From assembly GCA_902493895.1 (NCBI GenBank), contig CABUQW010000040.1, positions 1-15,837 of the forward strand: a DNA stretch of 15,837 nucleotides, read 5' to 3'. A model generated the notes under the pieces. It worked only from the letters and a program-made list of their open reading frames with translations. It made no database searches and was not told where the DNA came from. The position numbers and the translations under genes are program-made. Shown one piece after another: positions 1-6,638 of this stretch; the first letter of the stretch is position 1; each line of letters opens with the position of its first letter. Source of the stretch: an uncultured Collinsella sp. (GTDB lineage Bacteria > Actinomycetota > Coriobacteriia > Coriobacteriales > Coriobacteriaceae).

Positions 1-1
1 C

Positions 2-367
2 ATTGCAGATGAAGGAAAAGTATATCTTTTTACCGGAAGTAAGATTACCGGTGGCTTCTGCGTCACCCGGAAAGGCCTTTTGCATCCGTCAAAGCTTGGT
101 CACATTTTGGACGATACTCCACCGTTGCTTGACTACTCAGCAGGTTCTGGCGAATTTATTAAATACAAGGGGCGTTCCTACTGCTGGATAGAGATTTCAC
201 AGGAGGGGCAAATTCTTCTTACGAAGAAAATGATGGACTTTTTGAAGGTGAGACCCGGAATGGAGCTGCTCTCTATCCGCAGCAGCGACATCGCGTTTAC
301 GATGGGGGCTAAAGGACCGCTATTGGAAAAAGCAGAAAACTATGACGGTGAAATTCCGCTTTTTTAA
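2..367 (+). CDS. Unrecognised protein, 3' end only (possible AbrB-like fold)
   Basis: The reading frame is open from base 2 of the window to the TAA at 365-367, so the gene starts upstream and about 121 codons are visible. I do not recognise the family with certainty. The visible part looks like two similar halves, each a beta-rich stretch followed by a helix. The second half (ISQEGQILLTKKMMDFLKVR then PGMELLSI) follows the SpoVT/AbrB-type pattern of a 'G-x-I-x-L-x-k..f-L-k-x-k-P-G-d-e-L' segment, so a swapped-hairpin DNA-binding or regulatory fold is possible. Codon use is clearly more AT-rich than in all downstream genes, which hints at acquisition or a different history. No terminator with a T tract follows directly. 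The TTG at 80 is inside the frame and is not needed as a start. Function is unassigned. Confidence 0.6.
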   Translation: MADEGKVYLFTGSKITGGFCVTRKGLLHPSKLGHILDDTPPLLDYSAGSGEFIKYKGRSYCWIEISQEGQILLTKKMMDFLKVRPGMELLSIRSSDIAFTMGAKGPLLEKAENYDGEIPLF

Positions 368-495
368 GTGTAACAATTCCAGTTTATAAAATTAAGAACG
401 ATGTTGGCAAGCCTCGAGGTGTCATCGGCGATGGACACGCGCTTCATGCTCTTCTATGCGGCAACCTTAGCTCTCAGCTAATGAATTCAAGTTTA
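368..495. other. AT-rich intergenic stretch with possible degraded coding fragment
   Basis: The gap between the first gene and the lipoprotein starts AT-rich and becomes GC-rich near 405. An ATG at 401 opens a 26-codon frame (ending with the TAA at 479-481) with mostly G or C at third positions, like real genes here, but it has no ribosome binding site and resembles nothing I know. It may be a remnant of a deleted gene at the junction between the AT-rich segment and normal chromosome. Confidence 0.3.
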
Positions 496-549
496 ATCCT
501 TCCTACGATGTGCTGTGTGCCGGCGCGGTAGCCGGATCGTAGGAAGGAT
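496..549 (+). promoter_or_regulatory. Hairpin sequestering the lipoprotein ribosome binding site
   Basis: A perfect 14-bp inverted repeat pairs 496-509 (atccttcctacgat) with 536-549 (atcgtaggaaggat). The 26-nt loop can form a small inner CCGG/CCGG stem (520-523 with 532-535). The right arm contains the AGGAAGG Shine-Dalgarno (541-547), seven bases ahead of the ATG at 555. In RNA this stem would bury the ribosome binding site, so translation should depend on the stem opening. No T tract follows, so it is not a typical terminator. It could instead be a protein-binding operator. Confidence 0.6.
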
Positions 550-554
550 GCATA

Positions 555-1097
555 ATGAAAAAGCTCGAAAACGAAGTGCTGCTGAGCCGTCGCGCTGCAC
601 TTGGCGCATTCGCCACCGTCGCCTTGGGGACTGCCGGTCTTCTTGCCGGTTGTGGTAGCGATAAGGCGACCGTCACCGAGGACGCTGGCGATGGCGACGA
701 GAAGGAAGAGGCGAAGAAGGAAGAGCAGTCTACGACTGACCTGGCGGTTGGTGCGACGGTGGCCACGCCTGCCGGTCTTTCCGTCGTTGTCGATTCCGTC
801 CAGCCCGGCCTCACAAATTATGACGGTTCGACCATGACGGGCATTCACGTCACGTACGTCAACAATGGCGATGAGGGCGCAGATTACAACATCTACGACT
901 GGAAGGGCGAGGACGCCAACGGCGCTCAGCAGAATCAGGGTTACTACAGCGAGGGCTCCGATGAGCTGCAGTCTGGTACTCTTGCCGCTGGTGGCTCTGT
1001 GGCGGGCAATATCTACTTTGATGGCGATATCAAGAAGGCACTGTATTTTGCCAACATGTTTGATAAGTCTGCCACTGCAAGCTGGGTGTTGGCCTAG
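555..1097 (+). CDS. Tat-type lipoprotein with DUF4352-like domain
   Basis: This 180-residue protein begins with a charged n-region, a twin-arginine motif (LSRRAALG, about residues 10-17), a hydrophobic stretch and a lipobox LLAGC with the lipidated Cys near residue 33, so export (perhaps Tat-dependent) and lipid anchoring are expected. A short acidic/lysine-rich linker (DGDEKEEAKKEE) leads to a C-terminal domain of about 110 residues with the 'vtYvNnGdeg..y..ydwk..danG' pattern typical of DUF4352/telokin-like immunoglobulin domains, which often occur in lipoproteins of Gram-positive bacteria and have no fixed function. The ATG at 555 is chosen because AGGAAGG precedes it by seven bases. The gene comes before an HTH protein and a membrane kinase on the same strand. 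An extracytoplasmic binding or sensing role is possible but only inferred. Confidence 0.8.
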   Translation: MKKLENEVLLSRRAALGAFATVALGTAGLLAGCGSDKATVTEDAGDGDEKEEAKKEEQSTTDLAVGATVATPAGLSVVVDSVQPGLTNYDGSTMTGIHVTYVNNGDEGADYNIYDWKGEDANGAQQNQGYYSEGSDELQSGTLAAGGSVAGNIYFDGDIKKALYFANMFDKSATASWVLA

Positions 1098-1136
1098 CAT
1101 GTCGCTACCGTTGCGCCGTATGGGAGGTGAGGTCGT

Positions 1137-1559
1137 ATGCCCGATAAAAAGTTGACTGACGAGTTACTCAATGAGCTTCTCGACGCGCCAAACATCGATG
1201 GCTATATCAAGGAGCACGACTTTGCCACCCCGTCGCTTTCGGACTACCTGCAGCAGCTGCTGCAGGAAAAGGGCTTGGAGCGCTCGCGCGTGGTTCGTAT
1301 GGCCGATCTCAATGAGACCTTTGGCTATCAGATCTTTACCGGTGCGCGTCATCCGAGTCGCAATAAGGTGCTGCAGATTGCCTTCGCCATGGCGCTAACG
1401 CTCAAGGAGACCAACCGCGCCTTGACGGCGGCGGGTGCCAACATCCTCAATTGTAAGGACCGTCGCGATGCGATCATCATCTTCTGTATCGATCGCGGGT
1501 GCAGCCTCCAAAAGGTCAACGAGGAGCTGTATCGCTTTGGCGAGGAGACGGTGAGTTAG
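1137..1559 (+). CDS. Small helix-turn-helix-like protein next to Ser/Thr kinase
   Basis: This 140-residue cytoplasmic protein has no signal peptide or membrane segment. Residues about 35-95 contain a helical segment with XRE-like spacing (LSDYLQQLLQEKGLERSRVV, then a 'NETFGYQIFTGARHPSRNKVLQIAFAM' region), where the phrase around YQIFTGAR-PSR resembles a recognition helix followed by the usual conserved turn. The C-terminal part (LKETNRALTAAGANIL, then CKDRRDAIIIFCIDRG) is a helical extension. A strong GGGAGGTGAGG ribosome binding site lies at 1122-1132, just before the ATG. The kinase gene begins about 100 bp downstream on the same strand. The pairing suggests a shared signalling module in which this protein is a regulator or kinase substrate, but that is inference. 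DNA binding is likely, not proven. Confidence 0.7.
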   Translation: MPDKKLTDELLNELLDAPNIDGYIKEHDFATPSLSDYLQQLLQEKGLERSRVVRMADLNETFGYQIFTGARHPSRNKVLQIAFAMALTLKETNRALTAAGANILNCKDRRDAIIIFCIDRGCSLQKVNEELYRFGEETVS

Positions 1560-1608
1560 CGGCTGATATCTGAGCCGGCGGAGCTGTCGAACAACGATGC
1601 AAACGAAC

Positions 1609-1640
1609 GGGGCGCGGATGCCATGGGGTGTCTGCGCCCT
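1609..1640 (+). promoter_or_regulatory. GC-rich hairpin overlapping the kinase promoter
   Basis: Bases 1610-1622 pair with 1627-1639 (13 bp including three G-U pairs, extendable by one more) around a 4-base loop. No T tract follows. Its right arm ends five bases before the -10 box TATGAT, and its loop coincides with the expected -35 position. The same geometry occurs at 6564-6593. Confidence 0.5.
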
Positions 1641-1644
1641 GCGC

Positions 1645-1650
1645 TATGAT
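1645..1650 (+). promoter_or_regulatory. -10 box TATGAT of the kinase gene (leaderless)
   Basis: TATGAT lies exactly seven bases upstream of the ATG at 1658. A transcript starting at the usual distance would begin at or next to that ATG, giving a leaderless mRNA, which is common in Actinobacteria. No good -35 is visible. Confidence 0.5.
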
Positions 1651-1657
1651 GGAGGCT

Positions 1658-3037
1658 ATGGATACTCAGACCCCAACATATTCCGATGACGAGTTGACCG
1701 CAGCGCTTGCCGAGCACCTGACGTCGCTCGATCGCGACGACAGCTATCGCGTGGAGCGTGTACTTAAGCGCTCGTCCGTTGAAACAACCGAGCTCGTGTG
1801 CTTTGAAGGAACCGGCGGTGGTTCGCTCGGCCCCTTTGTCCGTAAACGCATCGATGCTTCGGCTCAAATCGGCGGGGCATACGAGCGTCTGTTTGCCGCT
1901 CAGCGGGCAGGCAGGCGTTTTGAGCACCTGCCCAGAATCGTCGATTGTCGTCGTGTGGGCGACGAGCTCAACGTGGTTATGGAATACATCGAAGGGGAGA
2001 CACTCGGGGCGCTGGTGGACCGTCTGGGAGCCACTCCCGATTATGCGCGTGAATTGTATCCTGCCCTATGCGATGCCGTGGGCGAGCTCCACGCCGGTTT
2101 TGCAATGGCGGGGGAGACGCCGGCGCCGGTGATCCATCGCGACCTCAAGCCGTCGAATATCATCGTGACGGGTGCCAACTATACGCTTGATGACGGCCTG
2201 ACATTTTCATCGCTGGTGATTATCGACTTGGGGATCGCCCGCGTATGGCGCGATGGCGCCGATGCCGACACCGTCAAGTTTGGCACGCGACCCTATGCGC
2301 CGCCCGAGCAGTATGGGTTTGGGCAGACGAGTGTGCGCAGCGATGTCTACGCACTTGGCGCCCTGTTGTTCTTCTGCTTGACGGGAGTCGACCCTAAACC
2401 AGGGCTCGACATGCGCGAGCAATGCGAGGCGCGCGGCATTCCCGCCCCACTTGCCGATGCCGTCTGCATGTCGATGGCGCTCGACCCGGCCAAGCGTTTT
2501 GCGAGCGCGGAAGCATTGGGACGGGCGACGCGCGCGGCATACGATCTGAGTCGCCCCGTGCGGCCTTCTGCGCCTGCGCCTGTCCGTACTCCGGCCTCGG
2601 AGACGGTGTTGACGCCCCAAGGGCTCCAGAACCCCGCAGGGCTTCCTGGCCCTGCCGCCTCCGCTGCATGCGGTCTGCTCTCTCGCGTTCCGGAGTCTCT
2701 GGGGCGCATTTGGAATATGCTCGTCTGCTTCTCGCTGCTTGTGTTCTTTGCCGGTAGTCACTTTGCCGTCTTTCATCCCACCGGAGCAAACCAAAGCTAC
2801 CCGACGTGGCTTCTCATAATCGAGTATTTTTTCTTTGTCGATGGCCTTATGGTGCTTATGCATTTTGCGCTGCTCGATAAGCGCCGTCTTCGTCGGCGAT
2901 TCGCACTGCTCGACAGCTATCGCGGCAAGAAGCTCGCGAAACTCTGGCTCAAGGCATTGGGTGTGCTGCTCCTATGCATGATCGTCATAGTCGCGGTTGC
3001 CAATGCGACCGGCGTCGTCGATACCTCCGCTACCTAA
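1658..3037 (+). CDS. Membrane-anchored Hanks-type serine/threonine kinase
   Basis: This is a 459-residue protein kinase with a cytoplasmic catalytic domain and three C-terminal membrane segments. Visible kinase features: likely ATP-binding lysine K63 in FVRKRI, catalytic loop HRDLKPSN with D162, magnesium-binding DLG with D190, the APE-like motif as APPEQ (E217), and SDVYALGALLF after it. The N-terminal nucleotide loop is unusual: the standard GxGxxG is absent where expected and a GTGGGSLG stretch lies just before K63. A Pro/Ala-rich linker (about 305-345) precedes hydrophobic segments at about 351-375, 384-410 and 430-452. No PASTA or other extracellular sensor domain is present. The ATG at 1658 is preferred because TATGAT lies seven bases before it. 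GTG 1628 falls inside the upstream hairpin. ATG 1646 is possible but has no clear ribosome binding site. Confidence 0.88.
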   Translation: MDTQTPTYSDDELTAALAEHLTSLDRDDSYRVERVLKRSSVETTELVCFEGTGGGSLGPFVRKRIDASAQIGGAYERLFAAQRAGRRFEHLPRIVDCRRVGDELNVVMEYIEGETLGALVDRLGATPDYARELYPALCDAVGELHAGFAMAGETPAPVIHRDLKPSNIIVTGANYTLDDGLTFSSLVIIDLGIARVWRDGADADTVKFGTRPYAPPEQYGFGQTSVRSDVYALGALLFFCLTGVDPKPGLDMREQCEARGIPAPLADAVCMSMALDPAKRFASAEALGRATRAAYDLSRPVRPSAPAPVRTPASETVLTPQGLQNPAGLPGPAASAACGLLSRVPESLGRIWNMLVCFSLLVFFAGSHFAVFHPTGANQSYPTWLLIIEYFFFVDGLMVLMHFALLDKRRLRRRFALLDSYRGKKLAKLWLKALGVLLLCMIVIVAVANATGVVDTSAT

Positions 3038-3041
3038 AAGA

Positions 3042-3064
3042 AAAGGGCCCCATTGGGGCCCTTT
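3042..3064. terminator. Bidirectional terminator between convergent genes
   Basis: A perfect 10-bp stem (3042-3051 with 3055-3064, arms aaagggcccc and ggggcccttt) has a 3-base loop. It lies five bases after the kinase stop and ten bases beyond the stop of the convergent secreted protein, with A-rich and T-rich edges on opposite sides. Confidence 0.85.
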
Positions 3065-3074
3065 GCAGTTGCAC

Positions 3075-4208
3075 TTAGATGCGGTTCATCTGAGCGGCGA
3101 CTTTGTTGTACCAGTCCTGCCACGTGGGCGGGCAGTACTTTTTGGCCGCTGCTGGGGTAAGGGTGGAGCCGTAGTTGGCGCCCAGATAGGCAACGTGAGC
3201 GGAGATGCCCTCGCTCCAGCTGCCAAAGCTGCGCCAGCCGCCGCCACGTGCACTCCAGCCCCAGGCGTTGTAAGAATTGGCGCAATAAGCACCCTTGGTG
3301 CTCTCGATGCAGGCGATGGCGGGGGACCAACGGGGGTCGACACCGGTATTCCAAGCGGCGACGGCAAAGTTATAGCCCTGGCCTGCCATGGGGGAGCCGG
3401 CGAGATAATTGTCGATGCGGCTCGTCCACTCATTAATGAACGAATCGTAATCGGAGCTACCGGTATTGGCGTTGTTCACCGTGGTGTCGATGGTGGTGTT
3501 GGTGTTGGTGGCCTGGCTGCTGGAATTGCTGCCGCTTACGCCCTCGCCCGAGAGCTTCTCGGCGGCAGCGGCCTTATCGGCCTCAAGCTTGGCAAGCTCG
3601 GCGGCATTTTCCTGCTCGGCTTTTGCCTGTGCCTCGCTGCGGAGCTGCTGGGCCTGAGCCAACGCATCCTCGGCGTTTTTCTGCTCTGCCTCAAGCTGAG
3701 ACTTGGCCTGCTGGAGCTCAGCCTTGTTCTGCTCGAGTTCGGTTTGCATGTTATTGAGCTGTTCGATCTCGTCGACGCTCGAGCTCGTGATCTGGTTGGT
3801 GTATTTGCAGGTCGTGATGAACTCACCCAGGCTCTGCGCGTTGACCAGGAAGCTCACGATGGGATTGGTGCCCTTCTGATACTTGTACAGATCGCGCATG
3901 GCGGAGCTTGCCTTGGCCTGCTGCTCGGGAAGCTTAGCCTCGATTTCCTCGATGCTTGCCTCATTGGAGTCAATCTGCTTTTGCAGGTCATCGAGTTTGG
4001 TGCGGGCGTCGTTGTAGGCGCTCGTGGCGGCTTCGATCTTCTGCTGGGCTGCGGAAAGCTGGTCCTGCGTTGCCTGCGAGGCGGCATACGCCGCAACGGG
4101 GGAGAGCATCGGCGTGGCCGTCAGCGCAACGGCGAGCGCGGCGCTCGTGATGATACGAGCCGGCTTCGACGCAATGAGCGCTGCGGTGCGATGATTCGAA
4201 TGCTGCAT
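3075..4208 (-). CDS. Secreted coiled-coil protein with lysozyme-like C-terminal domain
   Basis: This 377-residue protein is probably a cell-wall hydrolase. It has an N-terminal signal peptide (hydrophobic core about residues 19-40, AYA-A cleavage site near 42-43). A long coiled coil rich in Gln, Glu, Ala and Lys runs from about 45 to 230 and resembles the N-terminal regulatory regions of PcsB/CwlO/EnvC-type wall proteins. A Ser/Thr/Asn linker follows (about 232-262). The final 110 residues contain SPAIACIESTKGAYC, with E302 a candidate catalytic acid, then NAWGW and a glycine-rich GGGWRSFGSWSEG, a pattern expected of lysozyme/transglycosylase or glucosaminidase-like folds. ATG 4208 is chosen over TTG 4223 because GAGGGA lies five bases before it. 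It is the only gene between a terminator and a regulatory-looking upstream region. The exact bond cleaved is unknown. Confidence 0.8.
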   Translation of the reverse strand: MQHSNHRTAALIASKPARIITSAALAVALTATPMLSPVAAYAASQATQDQLSAAQQKIEAATSAYNDARTKLDDLQKQIDSNEASIEEIEAKLPEQQAKASSAMRDLYKYQKGTNPIVSFLVNAQSLGEFITTCKYTNQITSSSVDEIEQLNNMQTELEQNKAELQQAKSQLEAEQKNAEDALAQAQQLRSEAQAKAEQENAAELAKLEADKAAAAEKLSGEGVSGSNSSSQATNTNTTIDTTVNNANTGSSDYDSFINEWTSRIDNYLAGSPMAGQGYNFAVAAWNTGVDPRWSPAIACIESTKGAYCANSYNAWGWSARGGGWRSFGSWSEGISAHVAYLGANYGSTLTPAAAKKYCPPTWQDWYNKVAAQMNRI

Positions 4209-4271
4209 CCAGTCCCTCTGCAATCAATCGTAGGTTATGGTTCGAACGGTATTCTACTACTGCTTTCGACC

Positions 4272-4315
4272 TCAACTTGAACCTTAAAGGTTCCAAAGGG
4301 TCAAGTTGAACTTGA
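4272..4315. promoter_or_regulatory. Cluster of perfect palindromes upstream of the secreted wall protein
   Basis: Two 15-nt perfect palindromes stand close together: gaaccttaaaggttc (4279-4293) and tcaagttgaacttga (4301-4315). A further 9-bp inverted pair, tcaacttga (4272-4280) with tcaagttga (4301-4309), links them. A related half-site, gttcaacttt, occurs at about 4365-4374. They lie 70-110 bp upstream of the wall-protein start, near a possible minus-strand -10 box TAGAAT (4256-4251). They look like tandem operators of a dimeric regulator; the cognate factor is unknown. Confidence 0.5.
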
Positions 4316-4410
4316 GGCTTTGGCTTTGACCTGCAGTTATGATGAAATGTTGAGAAACCATAGAGTTCAACTTTAACGTTACGGGGGCCTGTTTGAGAGG
4401 AGTTTAGGGC

Positions 4411-4442
4411 TGTAAAAGCTATCTCAACGTGGGGTTTTACAA
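4411..4442 (-). terminator. Weak possible terminator after the MOSC gene
   Basis: Directly after the MOSC stop codon the minus strand carries an imperfect structure: a 7-bp inverted repeat tgtaaaa/ttttaca (about 4412-4418 and 4434-4440) with a long unpaired loop and a short T run. It is weak, and read-through toward the wall-protein gene is possible. Confidence 0.25.
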
Positions 4443-5075
4443 CTACAGCGTGCCCTCCTGACGAGCCTGCTCAATCTCTTCGAGCGCCTCGGCGGGGGTG
4501 AACGAACAGGAGCCGTCGCCGAGTTTGACTACATGGATGTCGTCGCCGGTATGGACCTCTCCGCCCTTTAGGACCACGCCAAAAATGCCCTCGTGGGGAA
4601 AGATGCAGTCGCCGGCGAGATAGTAGATGGCGCAACGGGTGTGGCAGACCTTGCCGATTTGGCTGATTTCGACAAGCACCTCGCTGCCAAGCTTGAGCTG
4701 TGTGCCCAAGGGGAGCGAGAGCAGGTTGATGCCCCGGGTTGTGAAGTTCTCTCCAAAGTCACCCTCGCGCACATCGAGTCCGCGAGCCTGCGCCGTCTGG
4801 ATGGACTCTGCGGCCAAAAAGGAAACCTGACGGTGCCAATGCCCGGCGTGTGCGTCGGAGGCGAGGCCGAATTGCTCTATAACGGTGTCGCGTCCATCGG
4901 CGACGGGCGACTTGCGTGTGCCCTTGTGGGCCGACGTGTTGATCGAGACGATGCGGGCGGGTCCTTCGTAGGCGTCGTTTGCCGTGCACAGGGGAGCGGT
5001 CGCTTTCGCACGTTCCGCCAGCTCGCGCTTCGCAGCATTGAGGATGGGATTATCGGTCGGATGGTCTTGGGGCAC
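4443..5075 (-). CDS. MOSC-domain protein (molybdenum cofactor sulfurase C-terminal-like)
   Basis: This 210-residue protein is a stand-alone MOSC domain. Family hallmarks in order: VSINTSAHKGTRK, GLASDAHAGHWHRQVSFLA with ESI, GDFGENFTTRGINL, LPLGTQLKLG, then the cysteine region CHTRC (C144, C148), GDC (C157) and FPHEGIFGVVLKGGEV. MOSC domains bind or transfer sulfur or molybdenum-cofactor ligands; short bacterial members of this subtype often accompany moaC, mog or xanthine-dehydrogenase-type genes. None of those genes is in the window, so its partner enzyme is unknown. The start is GTG at 5075, with AAAGG about seven bases upstream. It is transcribed divergently from the ligase gene at 5298. 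Family assignment is strong; function in this cell is inferred. Confidence 0.88.
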   Translation of the reverse strand: MPQDHPTDNPILNAAKRELAERAKATAPLCTANDAYEGPARIVSINTSAHKGTRKSPVADGRDTVIEQFGLASDAHAGHWHRQVSFLAAESIQTAQARGLDVREGDFGENFTTRGINLLSLPLGTQLKLGSEVLVEISQIGKVCHTRCAIYYLAGDCIFPHEGIFGVVLKGGEVHTGDDIHVVKLGDGSCSFTPAEALEEIEQARQEGTL

Positions 5076-5235
5076 GTGCGCGCCTTTCGCTCGAGGATGT
5101 CAATACGCTGAATCCTACAACAACGGTAGGTTCATTGCCCATTGTCATACAACGGTGAGCGCCGTCTTCGTGCTGGACGATTACGTCGATTGCCATAGAT
5201 ACGGTGGAGCTTTGGGCGCCGGCGGCTTGGCACGC

Positions 5236-5241
5236 TAGAAT
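5236..5241 (+). promoter_or_regulatory. Possible -10 box of the ligase gene
   Basis: TAGAAT lies about 55 bases before the ligase ATG in the divergent intergenic region 5076-5297. No convincing -35 is visible at 16-19 bases upstream. The rest of this intergenic region has only short repeats of the type acaacggt and no gene. Confidence 0.35.
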
Positions 5242-5297
5242 AAACCAGTTGCGCAAAGACCGCCCGTTGTGTGGGCAGTTCATGATAGGAAGTTTCC

Positions 5298-6554
5298 ATG
5301 GCATTGCAGTTTACAGAGCGCGAGTTCATTCCCGTGCTGCTCGGTGGCGACATCAACGCCTATTCGGTGGCGCGCGCCTTCTACGAGGAGTACCAGGTCA
5401 AGAGTCTGGTCTTTGGCAAGTATCAGACGGGCCCCGCGTACCGCAGCCAGATTATCGACTACACGCCCAACGTGGATATCGATACCATGCCCGTGATGCT
5501 CAAAACCGTCAACGGCATTGCCCAAGCGCATGCCGATAAGACGATTGTCCTTGTGGGCTGTGGTGACAACTATGTCGCTCTCGTGGCTCAAGCCAAGGAT
5601 GCCCATGAGTTGGCGGATAACATCGTCGCGCCTTACGCTCCCTATAGCATGCTTGAGCAGTGCCAGAAGAAGGAGATCTTCTACGAGCTGTGCGAGAAGC
5701 ATGGCGTGCCCTATCCGCACACGTTTACCTTTACCAAGGCGATGCTCAATGCCCAGGGTGAGGCGCCTGCCGAAGTGCTCGACCAGATCGATTTTCCTTA
5801 CCCGATGATTCTGAAGCCTTCTGACGGCATCATGTGGTGGCAGCACGAGTTCGAGGGCCAGAAGAAGGCCTATGAGATTGCCGACCGTGCCGAGCTGGAA
5901 CAGGTCATTCGCGACTCGTATGCTAGTGGCTACACCGACGACCTGATCTTACAGGACCGCGTGCCCGGTAACGACGAGTACATGCGCGTGCTCACCAGCT
6001 ATTCCGACCGCAACGGCAAGGTGCGCATGATGTGCCTGGGTCACGTACTGCTCGAGGAGCATCAGCCCCACGGTGTCGGCAACCATGCCTGTATCATTAC
6101 CGAGCCTAACGACGAGCTCATGGGCGGCGTGCGCAAGTTGCTCGAGGACCTTCACTTTGTGGGCTATTCCAACTTTGACGTTAAGTACGACGAGCGCGAT
6201 GGCTCGTTTAAGTTCTTCGATTTCAACACGCGCCAGGGCCGCAGCAACTACTACGTCACTAACAGTGGCTTTAACGTTGCCAAGTATGTGGTGGACGAGT
6301 ATGTGTTCAACCGCCCGTTTGAGCCGGAGTTTGTGACGGCACAGGACGAGGCGCTGTGGATGGTCGTTCCCATGGGCGTCGTCGACAAGTACGTCAAGGA
6401 TCCCGAGCTGCGCGCTAAGGTGCATCGCCTGGACAAGGAAGGCAAGGGCGCCGACCCTTCGTTTATGAAGGGCGACTTTGTCTTTAACCGCTGGCTGCGC
6501 ATGTGGCACACCAAGCTGCGCCACTTTAAGCTGTTCAAGACGTATTACAAGTAG
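5298..6554 (+). CDS. ATP-grasp carboxylate-amine ligase, likely D-aspartate ligase
   Basis: This 418-residue cytoplasmic protein has the ATP-grasp layout: an N-terminal Rossmann-like region (VLLGGDINAYSVARAF, later VLVGCGDNYVAL), a central lid (FPYPMILKPSDGIMWW with the ATP-contacting Lys, and later LILQDRVPGNDEYMRVLT), and the metal-binding end VGYSNFDVKYDE...FKFFDFNTRQGRSNYY, where E/N residues coordinate Mg-ATP. Length and motifs fit the carboxylate-amine ligase group that includes Aslfm, the D-aspartate ligase of Enterococcus faecium, which adds D-Asp to the side chain of peptidoglycan precursors. The next gene is an aspartate racemase, the same partnership known for Aslfm. D-Asp is therefore the best guess for the substrate, but the specificity is inferred. 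AGGAAG five bases before the ATG at 5298 supports the start. Confidence 0.8.
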   Translation: MALQFTEREFIPVLLGGDINAYSVARAFYEEYQVKSLVFGKYQTGPAYRSQIIDYTPNVDIDTMPVMLKTVNGIAQAHADKTIVLVGCGDNYVALVAQAKDAHELADNIVAPYAPYSMLEQCQKKEIFYELCEKHGVPYPHTFTFTKAMLNAQGEAPAEVLDQIDFPYPMILKPSDGIMWWQHEFEGQKKAYEIADRAELEQVIRDSYASGYTDDLILQDRVPGNDEYMRVLTSYSDRNGKVRMMCLGHVLLEEHQPHGVGNHACIITEPNDELMGGVRKLLEDLHFVGYSNFDVKYDERDGSFKFFDFNTRQGRSNYYVTNSGFNVAKYVVDEYVFNRPFEPEFVTAQDEALWMVVPMGVVDKYVKDPELRAKVHRLDKEGKGADPSFMKGDFVFNRWLRMWHTKLRHFKLFKTYYK

Positions 6555-6563
6555 ATGAGTGCG

Positions 6564-6593
6564 GCGCCCGTCCGGTTTACATCGGGCGGGCGC
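6564..6593 (+). promoter_or_regulatory. GC-rich hairpin overlapping the racemase promoter
   Basis: Bases 6564-6574 pair with 6583-6593 (11 bp with one G-U) around an 8-base loop. It starts ten bases after the ligase stop codon and ends three bases before TATGAT. It may act as a U-less terminator for the ligase transcript, an operator, or both. The same arrangement occurs at 1609-1650. Confidence 0.5.
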
Positions 6594-6596
6594 GGG

Positions 6597-6602
6597 TATG
6601 AT
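6597..6602 (+). promoter_or_regulatory. -10 box TATGAT of the racemase gene
   Basis: TATGAT is 36 bases before the racemase ATG, predicting a transcript start near 6609 and a 30-nt leader with the AAGGAGG ribosome binding site. The ligase and racemase may therefore be transcribed separately as well as together. Confidence 0.5.
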
Positions 6603-6638
6603 ACGCGCAATTGCGCAAGCGTCACCAAGGAGGCGGCG

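Noticed and set aside
401..481. 26-codon frame as a real small gene
   Set aside because: No ribosome binding site and no recognisable feature; kept only as a possible remnant.
1628..1657. GTG 1628 as kinase start
   Set aside because: It falls in the right arm of the promoter hairpin and upstream of the TATGAT box, with no ribosome binding site.
2997..4280. 427-codon plus-strand open frame opposite the secreted wall protein
   Set aside because: It is the antisense shadow of the coiled-coil/lysozyme-like gene, lacks a ribosome binding site, crosses a strong terminator and has no recognisable domain.
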